A DNA stretch of 64,000 nt from Nyssa sinensis (GCA_008638375.1 CM018035.1:33872638-33936637), one strand, 5' to 3'; positions 44,839 through 59,173 are shown, counted from the stretch's first letter. Notes: generated from the sequence alone by a model not told the origin. Translations and numbers: made by a program.

Positions 44839-46004
44839 TGTCACGACTCGAAACCCACCCTATGCGGATCTCGTGTCGCGGGGCCGACCCTAAGGCCGTC
44901 CCTACTTTTTCCATTCTTGTATCATAGCACTAATATGAAATGTACTAAAAGTTTAAAACAATAATCAGTGGAAGTCTTTTCAATACAATAATCAGCGAAA
45001 GTCTTTTCAATATAATAATCAGCGGAAGTCTTTCAATACGTAATATGGTTCTACAATAATCAAAAATAAGAACTAGACATAACCATCACCCATGGGTAGT
45101 GAATACATGGGAGAACTAAAACATAAGCTGGTACATTTTCTCAAAATGTCCTCTTACGCTCTCAAACTCCTACTAGGGTCTTACAACGTCACTACCTGAA
45201 AAGTGGTAAGCAAGGTGGAATGAGCTACAAAAGCTCAGCAAGTAAATACAGATCTCCGACACTAGTATTGGTGCTCATAAAAGAATATGAATCCATGAAT
45301 AAGAATATGGTAGCCAATCATAAGAAGTAAGATGTTGCAATAGCCAATGAGAACAGTTGCCATAATGGCCAATGAACGATGGGGTCACAATATACAATCA
45401 AGAGTAATGGATATAACATCAACATGAAGCTCTCAACAATAATGTATCAACATAAGTGTACTGCCACAATAAATCGATCACAATCAATTCAATAAAGAAT
45501 ATTCTCTCAGTATAAGACAATCATAGGGAACAGTACCATTCAATAATGTAACCATAACAATCCATAAGAGATGCTTATAATTTATAGTAGGATATGGTAG
45601 TCCCTCTGTATTTTGAGGCCTGACATACCTCCCATAAACTCACATCTTGTGCCACACGTCCTTTCACGGACTTGACCCATAGGTCATCATTGTCACAGAA
45701 GCATCGGAATGGATATTATGACTGAGCACAAATCATGTATTCATAAACATATCATGATCATAAGTGATTTCATAAGAGTATAAAAATGGAATATCATACA
45801 TACAGTAAAACATAACGGTAGGCCTTTCAAGGCATGGTTCAACATGATAACAATGATATAGCAGTCAATAAATGTCCACAAGATAGAACAATATCACATT
45901 GTGAAAAATAATAACATCAAGTACGTTCAAGAGTACAAGTTTGGCAATAATGAGAATAAACTTGGCTTGGAAACACCGCATGGAAGAGAAAATGATTTAC
46001 TTAC

Positions 46005-46061
46005 CTCTAAATGTAGTCCTAGATCAATATTCCGTGAGTTTGCCCTTTCCTTTCGAGTTCT
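46005..46061 (-). other. Predicted LTR mini-exon 2 of H
   Basis: A 57-base segment runs from acceptor CTGATATATAG to donor GAG|GTAAGTAAATC on the minus strand, with no ATG. It aligns base for base in length with F and K. Confidence 0.45.
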
Positions 46062-46423
46062 CTATATATCAGTAGATACGTTTCAAAATTAATGCTATTC
46101 ATCAAAGTTTTTGCCTTGCTATTGTAAGTATCTTTATCACTAATTTAGACTCTACTATTGAGTCCGGAATGCCAAAGAAAGTCGGTTTAGGCTTTCGCAA
46201 AATTCCATTTGGGTTCGGGTAGTAATAGGGGTGTTTTGGTCATTTTAGTATTTCTATGGGTCTTTATTTTTTTGGAGCCCCGTCTTGCAAAACGGACCTC
46301 ACCATTGGATTTAAAATGCCCGAGATAGTAAAAATACACTATTCATTCATATAAATTGGACTTCACATTATTTCACTATATTTAATTAAATTAAATTAAT
46401 TAAACACAATTTGTACATAATAT

Positions 46424-46455
<32 letters not shown>

Positions 46456-46484
46456 TTGTGCGCAATAGACACTACAGGCTTGCT

Positions 46485-46677
46485 TTTCCATTTGGTTACA
46501 CGCACTACCACCTCACCTTTGGTTCACAGTTCGATTCCCAGGGGCTACACGCCTTTTATTTTTTGTGTTAATATTTTATTTAATTCGGTGGGCTTTAGGA
46601 CACATGTGCCTTTGGGGCACAGTGGTCCACTCAGTGGGTATAGGATCCTCCTTCGCGTGCCGTCTAGGTATCAAACC
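46485..46677 (+). other. Pair of tRNA-like modules in LTR H
   Basis: Module 1 has a D-arm-like TTTCCATTTGGTTACACGCA and the B box AGTTCGATTCC (46528-46538, 10 of 11). Module 2 has GGCACAGTGG (46616-46625) and GGTATCAAACC (46667-46677). Both are antisense to the LTR. K carries the same pair at 60804-60857 and 60950-61002. Confidence 0.45.
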
Positions 46678-46934
46678 TTAGGGGCAGCAACCCTCTTTTT
46701 ATTTTTTTTATGTTTTGGTTTCCAAACGGTGGACAGTGGGCTAAAACACGGTTAGTGTATCATATTCCCACAGTGAGTTCAATTTAAATCCCCTACCCCT
46801 GCGACCAAATAGGCCAGGTCCATTTTAATCCTCAAACACAATACCCCATACGACGTCATCCCACTTATGTGGTGGCCAACTCCCCGTCTCAACACGTGTC
46901 TGAGTCGACACAGTGACTGGTCTAGTTCGGTTAG

Positions 46935-49900
46935 TGTCACGACCCGAAACCCACCCTATGCGGATCTCGTGTCGCGGGGCCGACCCGAAGGCCGTCCCTA
47001 CTTTTTTCGTTCCTGTATCATAGTACTAATATGCAATGTACTAAAAATTTAAAACAGTAAACAGCGGAAGCCTTTATCAGTTACAGTAATCCAGCGGAAG
47101 TCTTTTTAAATACATTAAACAGCGGAAGTCTTATTAATACATGACATAGTTCTACAAAATACAAAATGAGAACTAATCCGTAACCAGCACCCGGGGGTGG
47201 TGAATACATGGGAGAACTAACATAGACTGATCAGTACTTCAAAATGTCCCCCTACGCTCTCAGACTCCTACTGGGGTCTCGCAGCGTCATCACCTGAAAT
47301 GGGGGTAAATGGGGTGGAATGAGCTATGAAGCTCAACAAGTAAACCAGATCTCCGACACTGGTATCGATAATTATAAAGAACGTGAATCCATGAATAAAA
47401 TATGATAGCCAATCATAAGAAAGGAGATGCTGTGATAGCCAATGAGAACAGTTGCCATGATGGCCAATAAGTAGTGGGGCACAATATACAGTCAGAAGTA
47501 ATGAATAAGCAGTGATAAGAGTTTTCTCAACAATAACCTGTCACAATGAGAATACTGCCACAATAAATCGTTTACAATCAAACCAATGAACAATGTAAGG
47601 TAATCCATAAGAAACAGTAGTCCATAAGAAACAGTAATCCATAAGGTACAGTAGTCCATAAGGAACAGTAACCATTCAACAATATTTCCATAACAATAAT
47701 CCAATGGAGATGCTTATAATCTGTATTAGGGAATGGCAACCCCTCTGCGTAATTCTAGGCCCGGCATACCTCTCAGTTAAACTCACATCTTTTGCCACAT
47801 GTCCGTTCACGGACTAATTCGTCACAGAAGCATCGGATGGATATTGTGACTGAGCACAATTCCAGCATTTATAAACATAGCATGATCATTTGTGATTCCA
47901 TAAGGAGTATGAAAATGGAATATCATATATACAGTAAAGCATAACAGTAAGCCTTTCAAGGCAGGGTTCATTTCAATAACAATAGTACAATAGTCAATCA
48001 ATGTCCACAAGATAGAACAATATCGTACTGTGGATAGCAATAACATGAAGTACTTTCAGGAGTACAAATTTGGCAGTAAAGAGAATAAACTTGGCTTTAG
48101 AAACACCACATGGAAGAGAAAGTGATCCACTTACCTCTATCGTGATTCTAACTCAGAAATCCGTGAAGGTACCCTTGCCTTTCGAGTTCCCTATATATCA
48201 GTGAGTACGTTTCAGAATAAATGCTATTCATCAAATTTTATACCTTTCTATCATAAGTATTTCAAATACTATTTTAGACTTTACCATTGTGTCCGGAACG
48301 CCGAAGAAAGTCGGTTTAGGCTTTCGCGGAATTCCATTTGGACTTTTGTACTAAAAAGGGCAAAATAGTCATTTTGCACTTTTGCGGTATTTTATCCTTC
48401 GGGGTTCCGTCTCGTAAAACTGACCCCATCATTGGACTCAGAACGTCCGAGATAATAGGTTTTGACTATTCATTTGTGTCTTTTGGACTTCGTTTGACCT
48501 CTTTTTGGAATAGGGGCATTATTGTAAAATTAATATTTAATTAATTTTTTATACTTGGGCAACAGTGTAATTTTTCAAACTATTTGGGGCCGGTTCACAA
48601 TTACTAAAAGCTGCGGTCTGAGCCAGTGGGTTCAGACCTAAAAACCCTAAACCGGTCAGTCCTTGCTCTGAACCAAACGATTCACTTCATATGAAAAACC
48701 GGATTCCAATAACCTAATTTCCTATCCCTATCCAGGGTTCGGATAACCTCAAACCCATTTCCCATTTCTTATCTTCACAACCAAACAACCCAAAACCCTT
48801 TTAAATTAAAGACTCAAAACGACACAGCTTCGGTTAACCGTTTATGTCCGGTCGGGTACCGACCCGATCCAACCCAGACCCGTTTCTTTTAACCCGGTAG
48901 ACCCCCTGATTTTCCGATCATCTCCCTCACATCTCCGGTGGACTGTATTAGGGTTCCGTCACCTTCTCCGGTGACGGCAACCTAAATCTGGTCATTTTCT
49001 CTCCCTTTTTCAATGCCATTCCATTCCTTTCCCTTCAAGGACCTCGACCCTACCCTCGGCTTGCCCCAAAACTTTCCCTATCTTCACGAAATAGGGGTTT
49101 AACACCTCCGGCCATGTGATTTTTCTCATTTTCCCTATGATTTCTTCATCATTTTTCATTCTTCCTTCTTCATTTAGTTTTCTGCATGCATAAGGATAGT
49201 TTTCATAAACTTTTAAACAAGTTTTAACCATAGAATTCATGGAACCCGATTATCCTCCCAAACCTGCAACTCCAATTTTCTCCATGGTTTCTACACCATT
49301 TAGCTTCATTCTTTTTGCAATAATTTCTATATTTCATGCTTGTTCAGACCCTACCATTATATCTAAGCTTTATGCTTTAAATCGAAATAACAGAACTGAA
49401 ATCAATTACCTGGTTTTCGGATTTTTGAGCTCACTGTGACTCTCCCACCTTTCTGTTTCTGCTTCAACCTTTCTCTCTTCTTCTCTCCTTCAGTTCCTAA
49501 CTCTCCCTTTTCTTTTCTAACCTCTCATCACTCAAACCCGTGCATGGATACATATATCCAAAGACCCACCGCCTCTTCTCTCTCTACCTTATCTCTCTCT
49601 CTCTCTCTCTGTTGCAGTCATCCTTGACTGCAGAGAAATGCCCTTTTAACCCTAGCCACCCACGTACCTCATATACATATATATATTTACATATATACAT
49701 ATATCACTTACACACACCCACCACCTTTATCAAGGTCGGTTGGTGGGTTTCCCAAACACACACAAACACACAGTGATGCACACACACACACAGTGATGCA
49801 CACACCCACTGATTTTTGTTTTGGAAGCTTCCTTTCCTTTTTCTTTCTTCATTTAATTTTATACACATAATACATTATATACATAATACATTTATATTAT

Positions 49901-50244
49901 ATATATATATATACCTATACAATACATATTTTATACACATCATTATAATCATATATATACGTGTAACGGTATTTTTAATCACGTACACATACACTAATAT
50001 TCCATGAACTATGCATGTGTACGTACGTATGCATGCATGGGTTACATGTATGCACGCTTTTCGAGGTAAGGTTCCGAGTTGCTCGGGCACCACCCGACAC
50101 TGGCTTTACTAATCAAAACATTTATCTTTTGAATTTAGGTTCAGTTCCATAATTATTGTGACTTAAAGTTTAAGGCAGCTCAGGTTATGCTATTCAGTCG
50201 ACTTGCCTCGGTAATCGTGTCGTATCCCGGGTCGGGATATCACA
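46935..50244 (-). mobile_element. Solo LTR M inside solo LTR H
   Basis: The 3310 bases from TGTCACGACCCG to GGGTCGGGATATCACA are flanked by the exact duplication GTTAG (46930-46934 and 50245-50249). It is of the same subfamily as D. The mini-exon is at 48190-48135 with donor GAG|GTAAGTGG, and TTGCAGGT at 49269-49262. (TA)n and (CA)n stretches lie at 49670-50040. No coding region is seen. Confidence 0.92.
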
Positions 50245-51806
50245 GTTAGGATAGGCCGAGTCAACTCACGAGTTAGCTCAGTAGGGTTTTCTTCTTCCCC
50301 ACACTTAGGGCTATTGTTGCCCTAATTGCAGTCTCCATTTTCTTTCAATTTCGTGCATTCTCAGAGATTATTTTTCTCTATTTTCTTTCCAATCAACTTC
50401 CCTAAGCCCCTTCTTCTCCTTGGTATTTATTTAGAAGGTCGAATTAGGCTAAATAGGTTGTTTGGCACTTCACACAACCCACGGTTTTAAGGTTAGTAAA
50501 TGGCCATTTCTCTATGAAAGTTCATGGGGTTTGGCCTGTAGTGTCTCTTTTGTTAAGGGGCTTTACTCCCCATTCTAAAAACAAGGTTTGGATCTCTGTG
50601 GAGGGTATTGGGTCATGAACCCGCGACCTGCAACTTAGGTTTTGGAGGTCTTCCCTCAGGGTTTTCAGTCGTGGACTAGGGTTTATGAAACCCTCATTAG
50701 GTATAGTTTAGGGCTTAAATAATAAAAATGCATTCCCTGGGAGTTGGTTCAGGTCTGCACTAGTGAAGGTCCTTTAATGGCAGCCTGTGTACGGCTTAGG
50801 GTTTCTGGTGTGTTTATGGTCCAATTTCGTGCCTTATTCAAGTTTACATATATCCTAAACATCATACATGCATGAATAAAGCCTAAACAATTTGTAAACA
50901 TGCATAAACTTTAGAGAGATAACTATGGTGGGTTTGTAAGTTCATCTCTTCACAGTGAATTTTCCTCCTCATTGTTCTTCAATTTTCTCCTTTTTGGATC
51001 CTTAGAAATCCTTTGTATCCTCCTAAATTGTTCACAGTTCCTCTTTTGGTCTCCTTTTTTCTTTTAGCTATTTTTTTCTCAACCCATAGATATGTATATA
51101 TATATAAACACCCCAACCGCCTTGGCCTCTCTTGATTCTCTCTCACTCTTCCCCTCTTGCCGCAGTCTTCTTTGACTGCCCCTTTAATCTCCATCACCCA
51201 CGTACCCATCACACTGTAGTTATATACATATATAACTACACCCCCACTTGCCTTGGTGTCGGCAGCCTTGCTGCCTTCACCACATTCACACAAACACACG
51301 CACTTGATACATACACACACAGTACACACACACACAACCATACACAGTCACACAGGCACACACTTGCAACTGCATACTGCCCCTTTCCCTTTTCCTTTTC
51401 ATGTATTTTAAATTAAAGATATACATATATATATATACCTTATACAATATTATATATATACGTATATTATACTTTAATCGTACACTCATATATATCCGTA
51501 TACATACATATATACTTATTTCCATAAGCATTTACAAACACTTATTTTTAGCGGCCTACACATATATGAAATCATACACATGCATGAAAATGCATACATG
51601 CATGTATTACGAGACTCGGTCCTGGGTTGCTCGGGCGTTGCCCGGCACTGACTGTACAAAATAAACCATTCACATTCAATTATTGTTCAGTCCATATGAT
51701 ATCATGATATAGTGCTTAACAGCTTGATTTACAACTGGTATTACACTACTCGACCAGTTTTACCTCGGTATACGTGCCATATCCCGGGTCGGGATATTAC
51801 TTAGTA

Positions 51807-51983
51807 TAATGTATTGTATGTGTGTGTGTGTATATATATATAGGTATTAAAATGTAAGTAAAAAGGAAAGAAAGGGAAAATGGAAGCTGTAGCATGCATG
51901 CAACGTGTATGTGTGAAATTGTGTATGGTTGTGGTGAAGGTAACAGGTCTGCCGACTTAAGAGGGAAAGTGGGGGTGCATGTA

Positions 51984-52017
<34 letters not shown>

Positions 52018-53107
52018 GTAAGGGTGTGTGGACAATGGAGGATGAATGGGCGGTTTAAGGGCAGTCAAATAAGGCTGCAAGAAAGGGGGGAAGAGAGAGA
52101 AAATTTGGCTGCAAGTAGGGGGTAACTGAGTGAAAATTCTCTATAAATAGAGTTAGCCACTTAGAAGAAATCAAAAATAGAAAGGAAGAAACCAAATAAC
52201 TGAAGTGTTTCTGATACTCAAAGGTGAAGGAAAAGAGGAAAAACCAAAAGAAAATAAGGGGGAATTTGCGAGCCAAAAGCTCACACGAGTAAGTGAAGAT
52301 CAAGTTATATTTTCTTAATTCATGTAGATTCGTTCAGTTTTAAATATAGGGACTTGATAAGCATGTAATTAGGATCATTTAGGAAAAAGAATCAAGAGAA
52401 ATGGTGCAAAAATGAGATAGAAAAGTGAAGTTGTAGGTTTTATAGATAATTCGAGTTCCATAGTTTTTATGCTTTAAAACTTATTCAAATGATGAGGAAC
52501 TGATCCTCTATAATTCAGAAAAAGATTAGAAGGAAATTGGAATAAAAACAATCACAGAATAGACACGAAATTACAAAGAACCAGTCCACCGGAAAATCGT
52601 GTTCTCACAGAAAACCCTATATTCGAACAGTTATGGTTACCCACACCAAAAACTAAGCTTAGATATGGATTCCTCATAAGAAATGGAAGGAAACTGCATT
52701 AGATTTTGTGAAGAAAATGATCGGAACTAGGTTGCCGTCACCAGAGAAGGTGACGGAACCTTACTGTTCCCCACCGAAAAACCTAGAAGGCAATGAACAG
52801 TGTTTCTATAAGACGGTGCCGTTAGGGGGTTAGTTAGGTCAATACGGTGTCGTTGGGTTTAAATGGATTTTAAATTTAAAAGGGGAAATGGGACTGTTTG
52901 GGTTCAACGAGTTTAAATTAAAATTAGGATAAGGGGATTGGGGATGTCCTACACGCGGATAAGTGGCTTAGCCACTGTTTGGCTTAGAAAAAGTAAGAAA
53001 AAAATACGCAGGTGCTGCTGCCCCTACGAATCGAACCAAGGACCTAGGGTGAGGATGTGATGTGCGTGACCAAGTTGATAGGCAAACCCGTGTCAACTGT
53101 TGGGCAA

Positions 53108-53147
<40 letters not shown>

Positions 53148-54497
53148 CAACTGATGGATAAAATGCAAATAAAATAAAAAGGGCTACGCCCTATAAGAGT
53201 CGAACCAGTGACCTCATGTATGAAACCCTCAACCCTAACCAATTGGACAGGCAAACCCATACTGTCCCGTGTGCATAAAAATATATATAAATTGTAAAAC
53301 CTAAATTAAATAGAGTGAAATAATGCGAAGTCCAATTTAAGTGAATGAATAGTGTATTTTGACTATCTCGAGTACTCTAAGTCCAATGGTGAGGTCTATT
53401 TTACGAGATAGGGCTCCAAAAAATAAAGTCCCGTATAAATACTAAATGACCAAAATACCCTTATTGCTACCCGAACTTAAATAGAATTCTGCAAAAGCCT
53501 AAATCGACTTTCTTCGACATTCTAGACTCAATGGTAGAGTCTAAATTAGTGATAGAGGTATTTATGATAGCAAGACATAAAATTTGATGAATAACATTAA
53601 TTTTGAGACGTATCTACTAATATATATGGAACTCGAAAGGAAAGGGAAAACTCATGGAATACTGATCTAGTACTGCATTTAGAGGTAAGTAAATCATTTT
53701 CTCTTCCCTGTGGTGTTTTCGAGCCAAGTTATTCTATTTATTGCCGAACTTGTACTCTTGAACGTACCAGATATTATTGTTTTCCACAATGTGATATTGT
53801 TCTATCTTATGGACATTGATTGACTACTATATCATTGTTATCATGTTGAACCATGCCTTGAAAGGCTTACTGTTATGTTTTCACTGTATATATGATTTTT
53901 CATTTTTATACTCTTATGGAATCACTTATGATCATGACATGTTTATGTATACCGGATTTATGCTCAGTCACAATATCCATCTGATGCTTTCAGATCTACT
54001 GGAGACCTACGGGTCAAGTCCGTGAACAGAAATATGGCAATTCATTGCAATTCACTAGGGGATATGCCGAGCCTCAAAAGACTGAGGGTGTGCCAAGCCC
54101 TGACACAGAGTAAATGCATCTCTTATATGATTGATATGACTACGAATATTGAATGATAGTATTCCTCATGATTTATCTTATACTGAGTGAACATTCCTTA
54201 TTGAATTGATTGTGATCCATTTATTGTGGTAGTACATTCATGTTGATACATTGTTATTGAGAGTTCCATGTTGATGTTATATCCATTACTCCTCATTGGA
54301 TATTGTGACCCCACATTCATTGGCCATCATGGCAACTGTTCTCATTGGCTATCACAGCATCTCTTTTCTTATGATTGGCTATTATATTCATATTCATTTT
54401 CATGGATTCATATTCTTTTATGATCACCAATACTAGTGTCGGAGATCCGTATTTACTTGTTGAGTTTTTGTAGCTCATTCCATCTTACTGACCATTT
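51807..54497 (+). repeat. Element F 3' LTR, continued and truncated
   Basis: It resumes after H and matches the 5' LTR from about 52010. It breaks off at about 54497 where the 5' LTR continues (35387 onward), so the last ~330 bases are missing. A (TA)n run lies at 53107-53142. The mini-exon donor is kept at 53685, the acceptor is lost. Confidence 0.85.
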
Positions 54498-55149
54498 TGT
54501 AGCTCTATATCTATATATATGCGGTTGTTACTAGGTTCTCCTAGAATCTTCTATCCTCTTCTCTAACGCACTGGGTGTTCTCTCAAAACCCCCTGACTAC
54601 TTCCTTTTTTTCCCCATTTTCCCTGTTTCCAACAGCTTCGTATATAAATATATATATATATAACTCTTGCGGCTACTAGCTTCCTCAGTTTCCAGAAATT
54701 TCTTGCTTTTTCTTCCACTTTTGGAACTCACGGAACACTCTAGAACACACCAGTAATAGCAATTGTAATCCCAAGTATTCTGAATTCTTTGTATTTTTCC
54801 ATGAGCTTTCTACTGCACCGCCTCTCTTCTTATCTTTTCTTCTTTTCTTTTCCAGCTTCTTCAAGAAGTTTCTCCATACTATAGGATCCAGCAGCTTCTA
54901 CAAGCTGATATATATATATGAATACACATATATATTTTTATATTCCCACTTTGCAGCCCATAATAGATTGGGTTCTCTCCATTGCCCTACTAATTTGTTG
55001 CCCAATATGTCTAACAGCCTTGTTGCTCATGGGCCCAAGGTGAATAGGCCCAATGTTAGTATATCCAACACTAAACCCATGTATAATCATCAAAGCTTCC
55101 ATATAATATATTTATATTATTATACATACATGGGTTTTCATATATTTCT

Positions 55150-55189
<40 letters not shown>

Positions 55190-55549
55190 GTGTATGTGTC
55201 TAAGTATAGATTCCAGTAAATAATCTGGTAATATGTAATCTTTCTATTCCAAAATATTAATTTATGAAATGTCGATAAACTTGGCATAAAGCCAGGCTCG
55301 GTATCATAATTATTTGTTTTGCCAATATTGGGTCCCCGTTTATTCATCTCACTACTCGGTTGTCTGGGTTAATTATTTTTCGAGCATATACCATTTTTGG
55401 TGTTATGAATTTATTTTATCTCTTCAAAAAATAATCTCGTTATGACTTACTATATTTTAAGCTATTTCGAATTATTAATGTTATAGAACCCATTTTATGG
55501 GGTCGGTGTACAGTCTAGGTCACATCGGATTTTTGGGGTATTACATTTA
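54498..55549 (-). mobile_element. LTR fragment I (5' part of an LTR, reversed)
   Basis: The right end TTTTTGGGGTATTACA is a reversed LTR start. The left end is broken against F's 3' LTR. On the minus strand ATATAAAAATATA near 54930-54945 could be a promoter. A (TA)n run of about 40 bases lies at 55150-55190. No ORF of note. Confidence 0.6.
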
Positions 55550-56147
55550 GCCTAAATGCCTTGAATGCTTTATGCTATTTATTTTAAGAAATCATATATT
55601 TTGTATCTGAAGTATATAACCAATGGGTAGCGAATTTTTTTATAAACTCTCTTATAACTAACCCACTTCCAGTTGAAAAACCTTGACAAGGTACTAGAAT
55701 TACACACGAACTTTTCATAAAGCTCACATGGATTTGTTACCCATGACTATTTCAGGTGACGAAGATGGTAAAGAGCCTTGCTTATATTGAGGAAGGGCAT
55801 AGGGAGCTCCACACTATTAGGACCCATAGTTGGTCAATTTTGTTATAGTAATTTTGGATAGTTATGTAAATAATTCCCAAGGGGAAAATAGATATGTAAT
55901 ATTTATAACTTTAAAAGTTTTAGTATGCTTTGTATATATGACATGTGTACCGTTCTGAAGAGCAGCAGTACCGGACGGATGTGCGAAAAATATAGAAGAA
56001 GAAAAAGGTTTTTCATGCTTCTACAATTGCATTCCTGGCTGCACCGCCATCCGACACTGTTTCTTCTAGTCCACCCGCCGACCCCCGGGCCCAAGAGTGG
56101 CGTCACATCCCCTTAATCTGCACAGGGTGGGTTTTGGGTCGTGATAA
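55550..56147 (+). mobile_element. LTR fragment J (3' part of an LTR)
   Basis: About 600 bases resemble the end of solo LTR G (39470-40075) and end GGGTTTTGGGTCGTGATA, with C to T in the terminal CA. The left part is missing at the border with I. No primer-binding site follows. Confidence 0.65.
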
Positions 56148-59100
56148 TAGTTGTGGCTCCCATACCCCACTTTCTTATCAGAATTCCATACTTTACTTCT
56201 TTACCTGAAATATCATGGGTAATATCCATGTAAACTTTGTGAAAAGCTTGTGAGTAATTCCAATACCTTGTCATGGGTTTTTCAATCGATACCGTTTTGA
56301 AGCAAAAAACATTTCATGATAAAAATATGCTATCAACTGATTACATTTTGATATAGAACATGAATACTTGAATCATAAAGCATTTAAACACAAACTTGAA
56401 AAATTTAAAACAAAAGTATTTCAGGATGATTCAAGTAAAACACATCATTTCTTAAACATATAGCAGAATTGCCATTTGTGGCACAAAACGTAAACATTTA
56501 GCTTTTCAAATAAAAAAATACATAAATCCTTTATTGGATCAGGAGTGTAAATAGGAGGGTAAAACCTTGAATTATAAATCAGGAGGATAAAAATATCAGT
56601 TTCATAAAAATTGGGGTTCAAAAAACTTCTTCCATTTAATAAGTTTTCATCTTTTCACTTTTCATGAGAATCCATATCAATCCGGACTCTAAGTTTTACA
56701 CGTGGGTCTATATTTTTATCTATAAACCAATACTCGTGGGAGATCTCCATGCCTTCTTTTGGGCAATGCTCGTGGTGAGTCCCGAAGGATCTCACAATCT
56801 CGTGATGCTTATGCACAATTATCTTTCATTACCATTTCTCAAACTAGAAACATTTAAACATTGTTTTTCAAACAGCTACTTTTCAAGAGTATTTGAACAT
56901 AGCTTAAATGAGAAACATTCATTTTTAAAGGAATATATTTATCATAACTTTTGCAAACAGAGATTGGCATGCTTGAAATAAGAGTCATATAAACAACTTA
57001 GCATTTAAATAAGCACATTTTTCAATTCATGATAATACTTTCAAAATAGAACATGAAGTATGCTTTAAACAAGAGTCGTATAAATGACAGGACTTTGAAT
57101 TAAAACATTTTATAAATCATAGAGTTAAATTCTTCACTTCAAAATACATGATTACTCATCCGTGGTCCTAAGTCCACAATCCTTCCTTACTTGACTTGCC
57201 TTGGCACTCGTCTTATCCTTATTTACTTGCTAGTTATCCTAAAACATGGTTCAAAATATGTTGATACTATATCAATACACATCTCAGTTTAATCCTTTGC
57301 TTACTTAGTGTTCTTAATCCCTTCTAGAGTTAATTTTACTATTTAGGATTCCCTCATAGTCTTTAGTTAGGGTTCTTAACACTTCATAGTTCATCATGTG
57401 GTTTACTTTAGCCTTTAGGGGTATTTTGGTCATTTTTCCATTACATCTTATATTGTTTAGTCCGTTGTTTGCCTAAATGGACTTTATTTTTTAGTCCAAA
57501 CGGTCCTTAAAACATTAGTATAGGTCATATAATTCCATCTATACTCTTTTGGTAACTTCATTAAACAACTTAGCATGCTTAAATGAGAAGCATTCATTTT
57601 CAAAGGAAGATATTTATCATAACTTTTGCAAACAGAGATAGGCATGCTTGAAATAAGAGTCATATAAACAACTTAGCATTTAAATAAGCACATTTTTCAA
57701 TTCATGATAATACTTTCAAAACAGAACATGAAGTATGCTTTAAACAAGAGTCATATAAATGACATGACTTTGAATTAAAACATTTCATAAATCATAGAGT
57801 TAAATTCTTCACTTCAAAATACATGATTACTCACCCGTGGTTTTGAGTCCACAATCCTTCCTTACTTGACTTGCCTTAGCACTCGTCTTATCCTTATTTA
57901 CTTGCTAGTTATCCTAAAACATGGTTCAAAATATATTGATACTATATCAATACACATCTCAGTTTAATCCTTTGCTTACTTAGTATTTTTAATCCCTTCT
58001 AGACTTAATTTTACTATTTAGGATTCTATCACAGTCTTTAGTTAGGGTTCTTAACACTTCACAGTTCATCATGTGGTTTACTTTAGCCTTTAGGGGTATT
58101 TTGGTCATTTTTCCATTACATCTTATATTGTTTAGTCCGTCGTTTGCCTAAATGGACTTTATTTTTGAGTCCAAACGGTCCTTAAAACATTAGTATAGGT
58201 CTTATAATTCCATCTATACTCTTTTGGTAACTTCATTAAGTCTTAATGACGTATTAGACATTTTTTAGTGTGTTACCGAGTCTTATTTTCCTTAAAAGGA
58301 CATCATTGGTAAGTTTGAAATGTCGAAGATAATAAATGAGGCTTTTCAAATCTTAATTTGCCTATTTATAGCTCATATTATGTCTAGGGGTATTTTCATA
58401 ATTTTACACTTTCATATATCTTATTTTTTGGTGATTTGTTTACTAAAATGGACTCCACAGTTGGGTCCAAAATGTCAAAGAAAGTCAGAAAAGGCCATAT
58501 CTGACATTTAATTAGCTCCGTGCATCACTAAAGGTATAATGGTAATTATTGTATTTTATGTGTCTAAGTTTTTGAGACATCATTTCATAAAATGGACCTC
58601 GTCATTGGCTCTAGAACGTCAAAAAATGCTAAGGTAACTATTTTCATAGTCATCGGGGTTCAATTGATAACTTAATTAATTGTTCAGGACACAATTGGAA
58701 CTAGTCCAGTTTATTTGTTCATGTTTTCCGAGATCTAATTTACTAAATCGGACTCTGCCATTGAGTCAAAAATGCCCAAAAAATATTAGGTTAGGCTCTT
58801 CTTGCACTTTAATTGACATTCGTTTGGCCTATTTTAGGCTTAAGGGTATTTTAGTAATTTCTCTAATTTTAAAACAGATTTTAAAAATAATTTTTAATTA
58901 TTTTTCAAGGTAATTCTGTAATTAATATAAAACTTTGGGGTAAAAACCTAATTTTAGAAACTTATCAAATGAATTATCCGATCTAGTAACCATTTAAGTG
59001 AACCAGTCCAATTCGGTTAGAAACCAACCAATTTATTATGTTGGCATGACATCACCCTATTAAACAAAACAATGTCGTTTCTATTTCAAACCAAACCCAT

Positions 59101-59173
59101 TTGATCATTCGATCAGGACCCGACTCGAACAATGTCATCTTCCTCAACAAGGGTGACATTGTTCATCTGAAAC
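56148..59173 (-). mobile_element. LTR fragment L (left part), G-related, reversed
   Basis: On the minus strand it resembles G and J (for example CCCATGACAAGGTATTGGAA at about 56270). Its own 3' LTR end is missing where it meets J, making an inverted J/L junction. A 675-base direct duplication lies inside it. It is cut at 59173 by solo LTR K and continues at 62569. No gene is seen. Confidence 0.6.
56890..58239. repeat. Tandem duplication, two 675-base copies
   Basis: About 56890-57564 and 57565-58239 match with few changes at a constant offset of 675. The duplication includes the mini-exon region of LTR L. Copy 2 keeps the donor as CGG|GTGAGTAAT on the minus strand; copy 1 has AT for GT. Confidence 0.9.

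Larger units (their letters stand above)
44839..51801 (-). mobile_element. Solo LTR H (contains M) inside F's 3' LTR
   Basis: It starts TGTCACGACTCG and ends GGGTCGGGATATTACT (final A changed to T). The exact duplication TAGTA flanks it (44834-44838 and 51802-51806). Without M it is about 3.65 kb. It resembles K closely. Signals on the minus strand: TTGCAGGT at 50643-50636, two tRNA-like modules on + (46485-46538 and 46614-46677), and the mini-exon 46061-46005 with donor TTAGAG|GTAAGTAAAT. Confidence 0.9.
32944..54497 (+). mobile_element. Element F: old chromovirus-type retrotransposon, host of A, G and H
   Basis: The order is 5' LTR (32944-35718; its beginning lies left of element A), primer-binding site, degraded gag-pol, and 3' LTR (44479-44838 plus 51807-54497, truncated). 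It is interrupted by A in the 5' LTR, G in gag, and H (with M) in the 3' LTR. Comparing 33341-33580 with 52441-52680 I count about 13 differences in 240 bases, so it is clearly older than A and B. Confidence 0.85.

Noticed and set aside
49670..50040. (TA)n and (CA)n stretches as functional elements
   Set aside because: Simple-sequence repeats are common in these LTRs and vary freely in length between copies.
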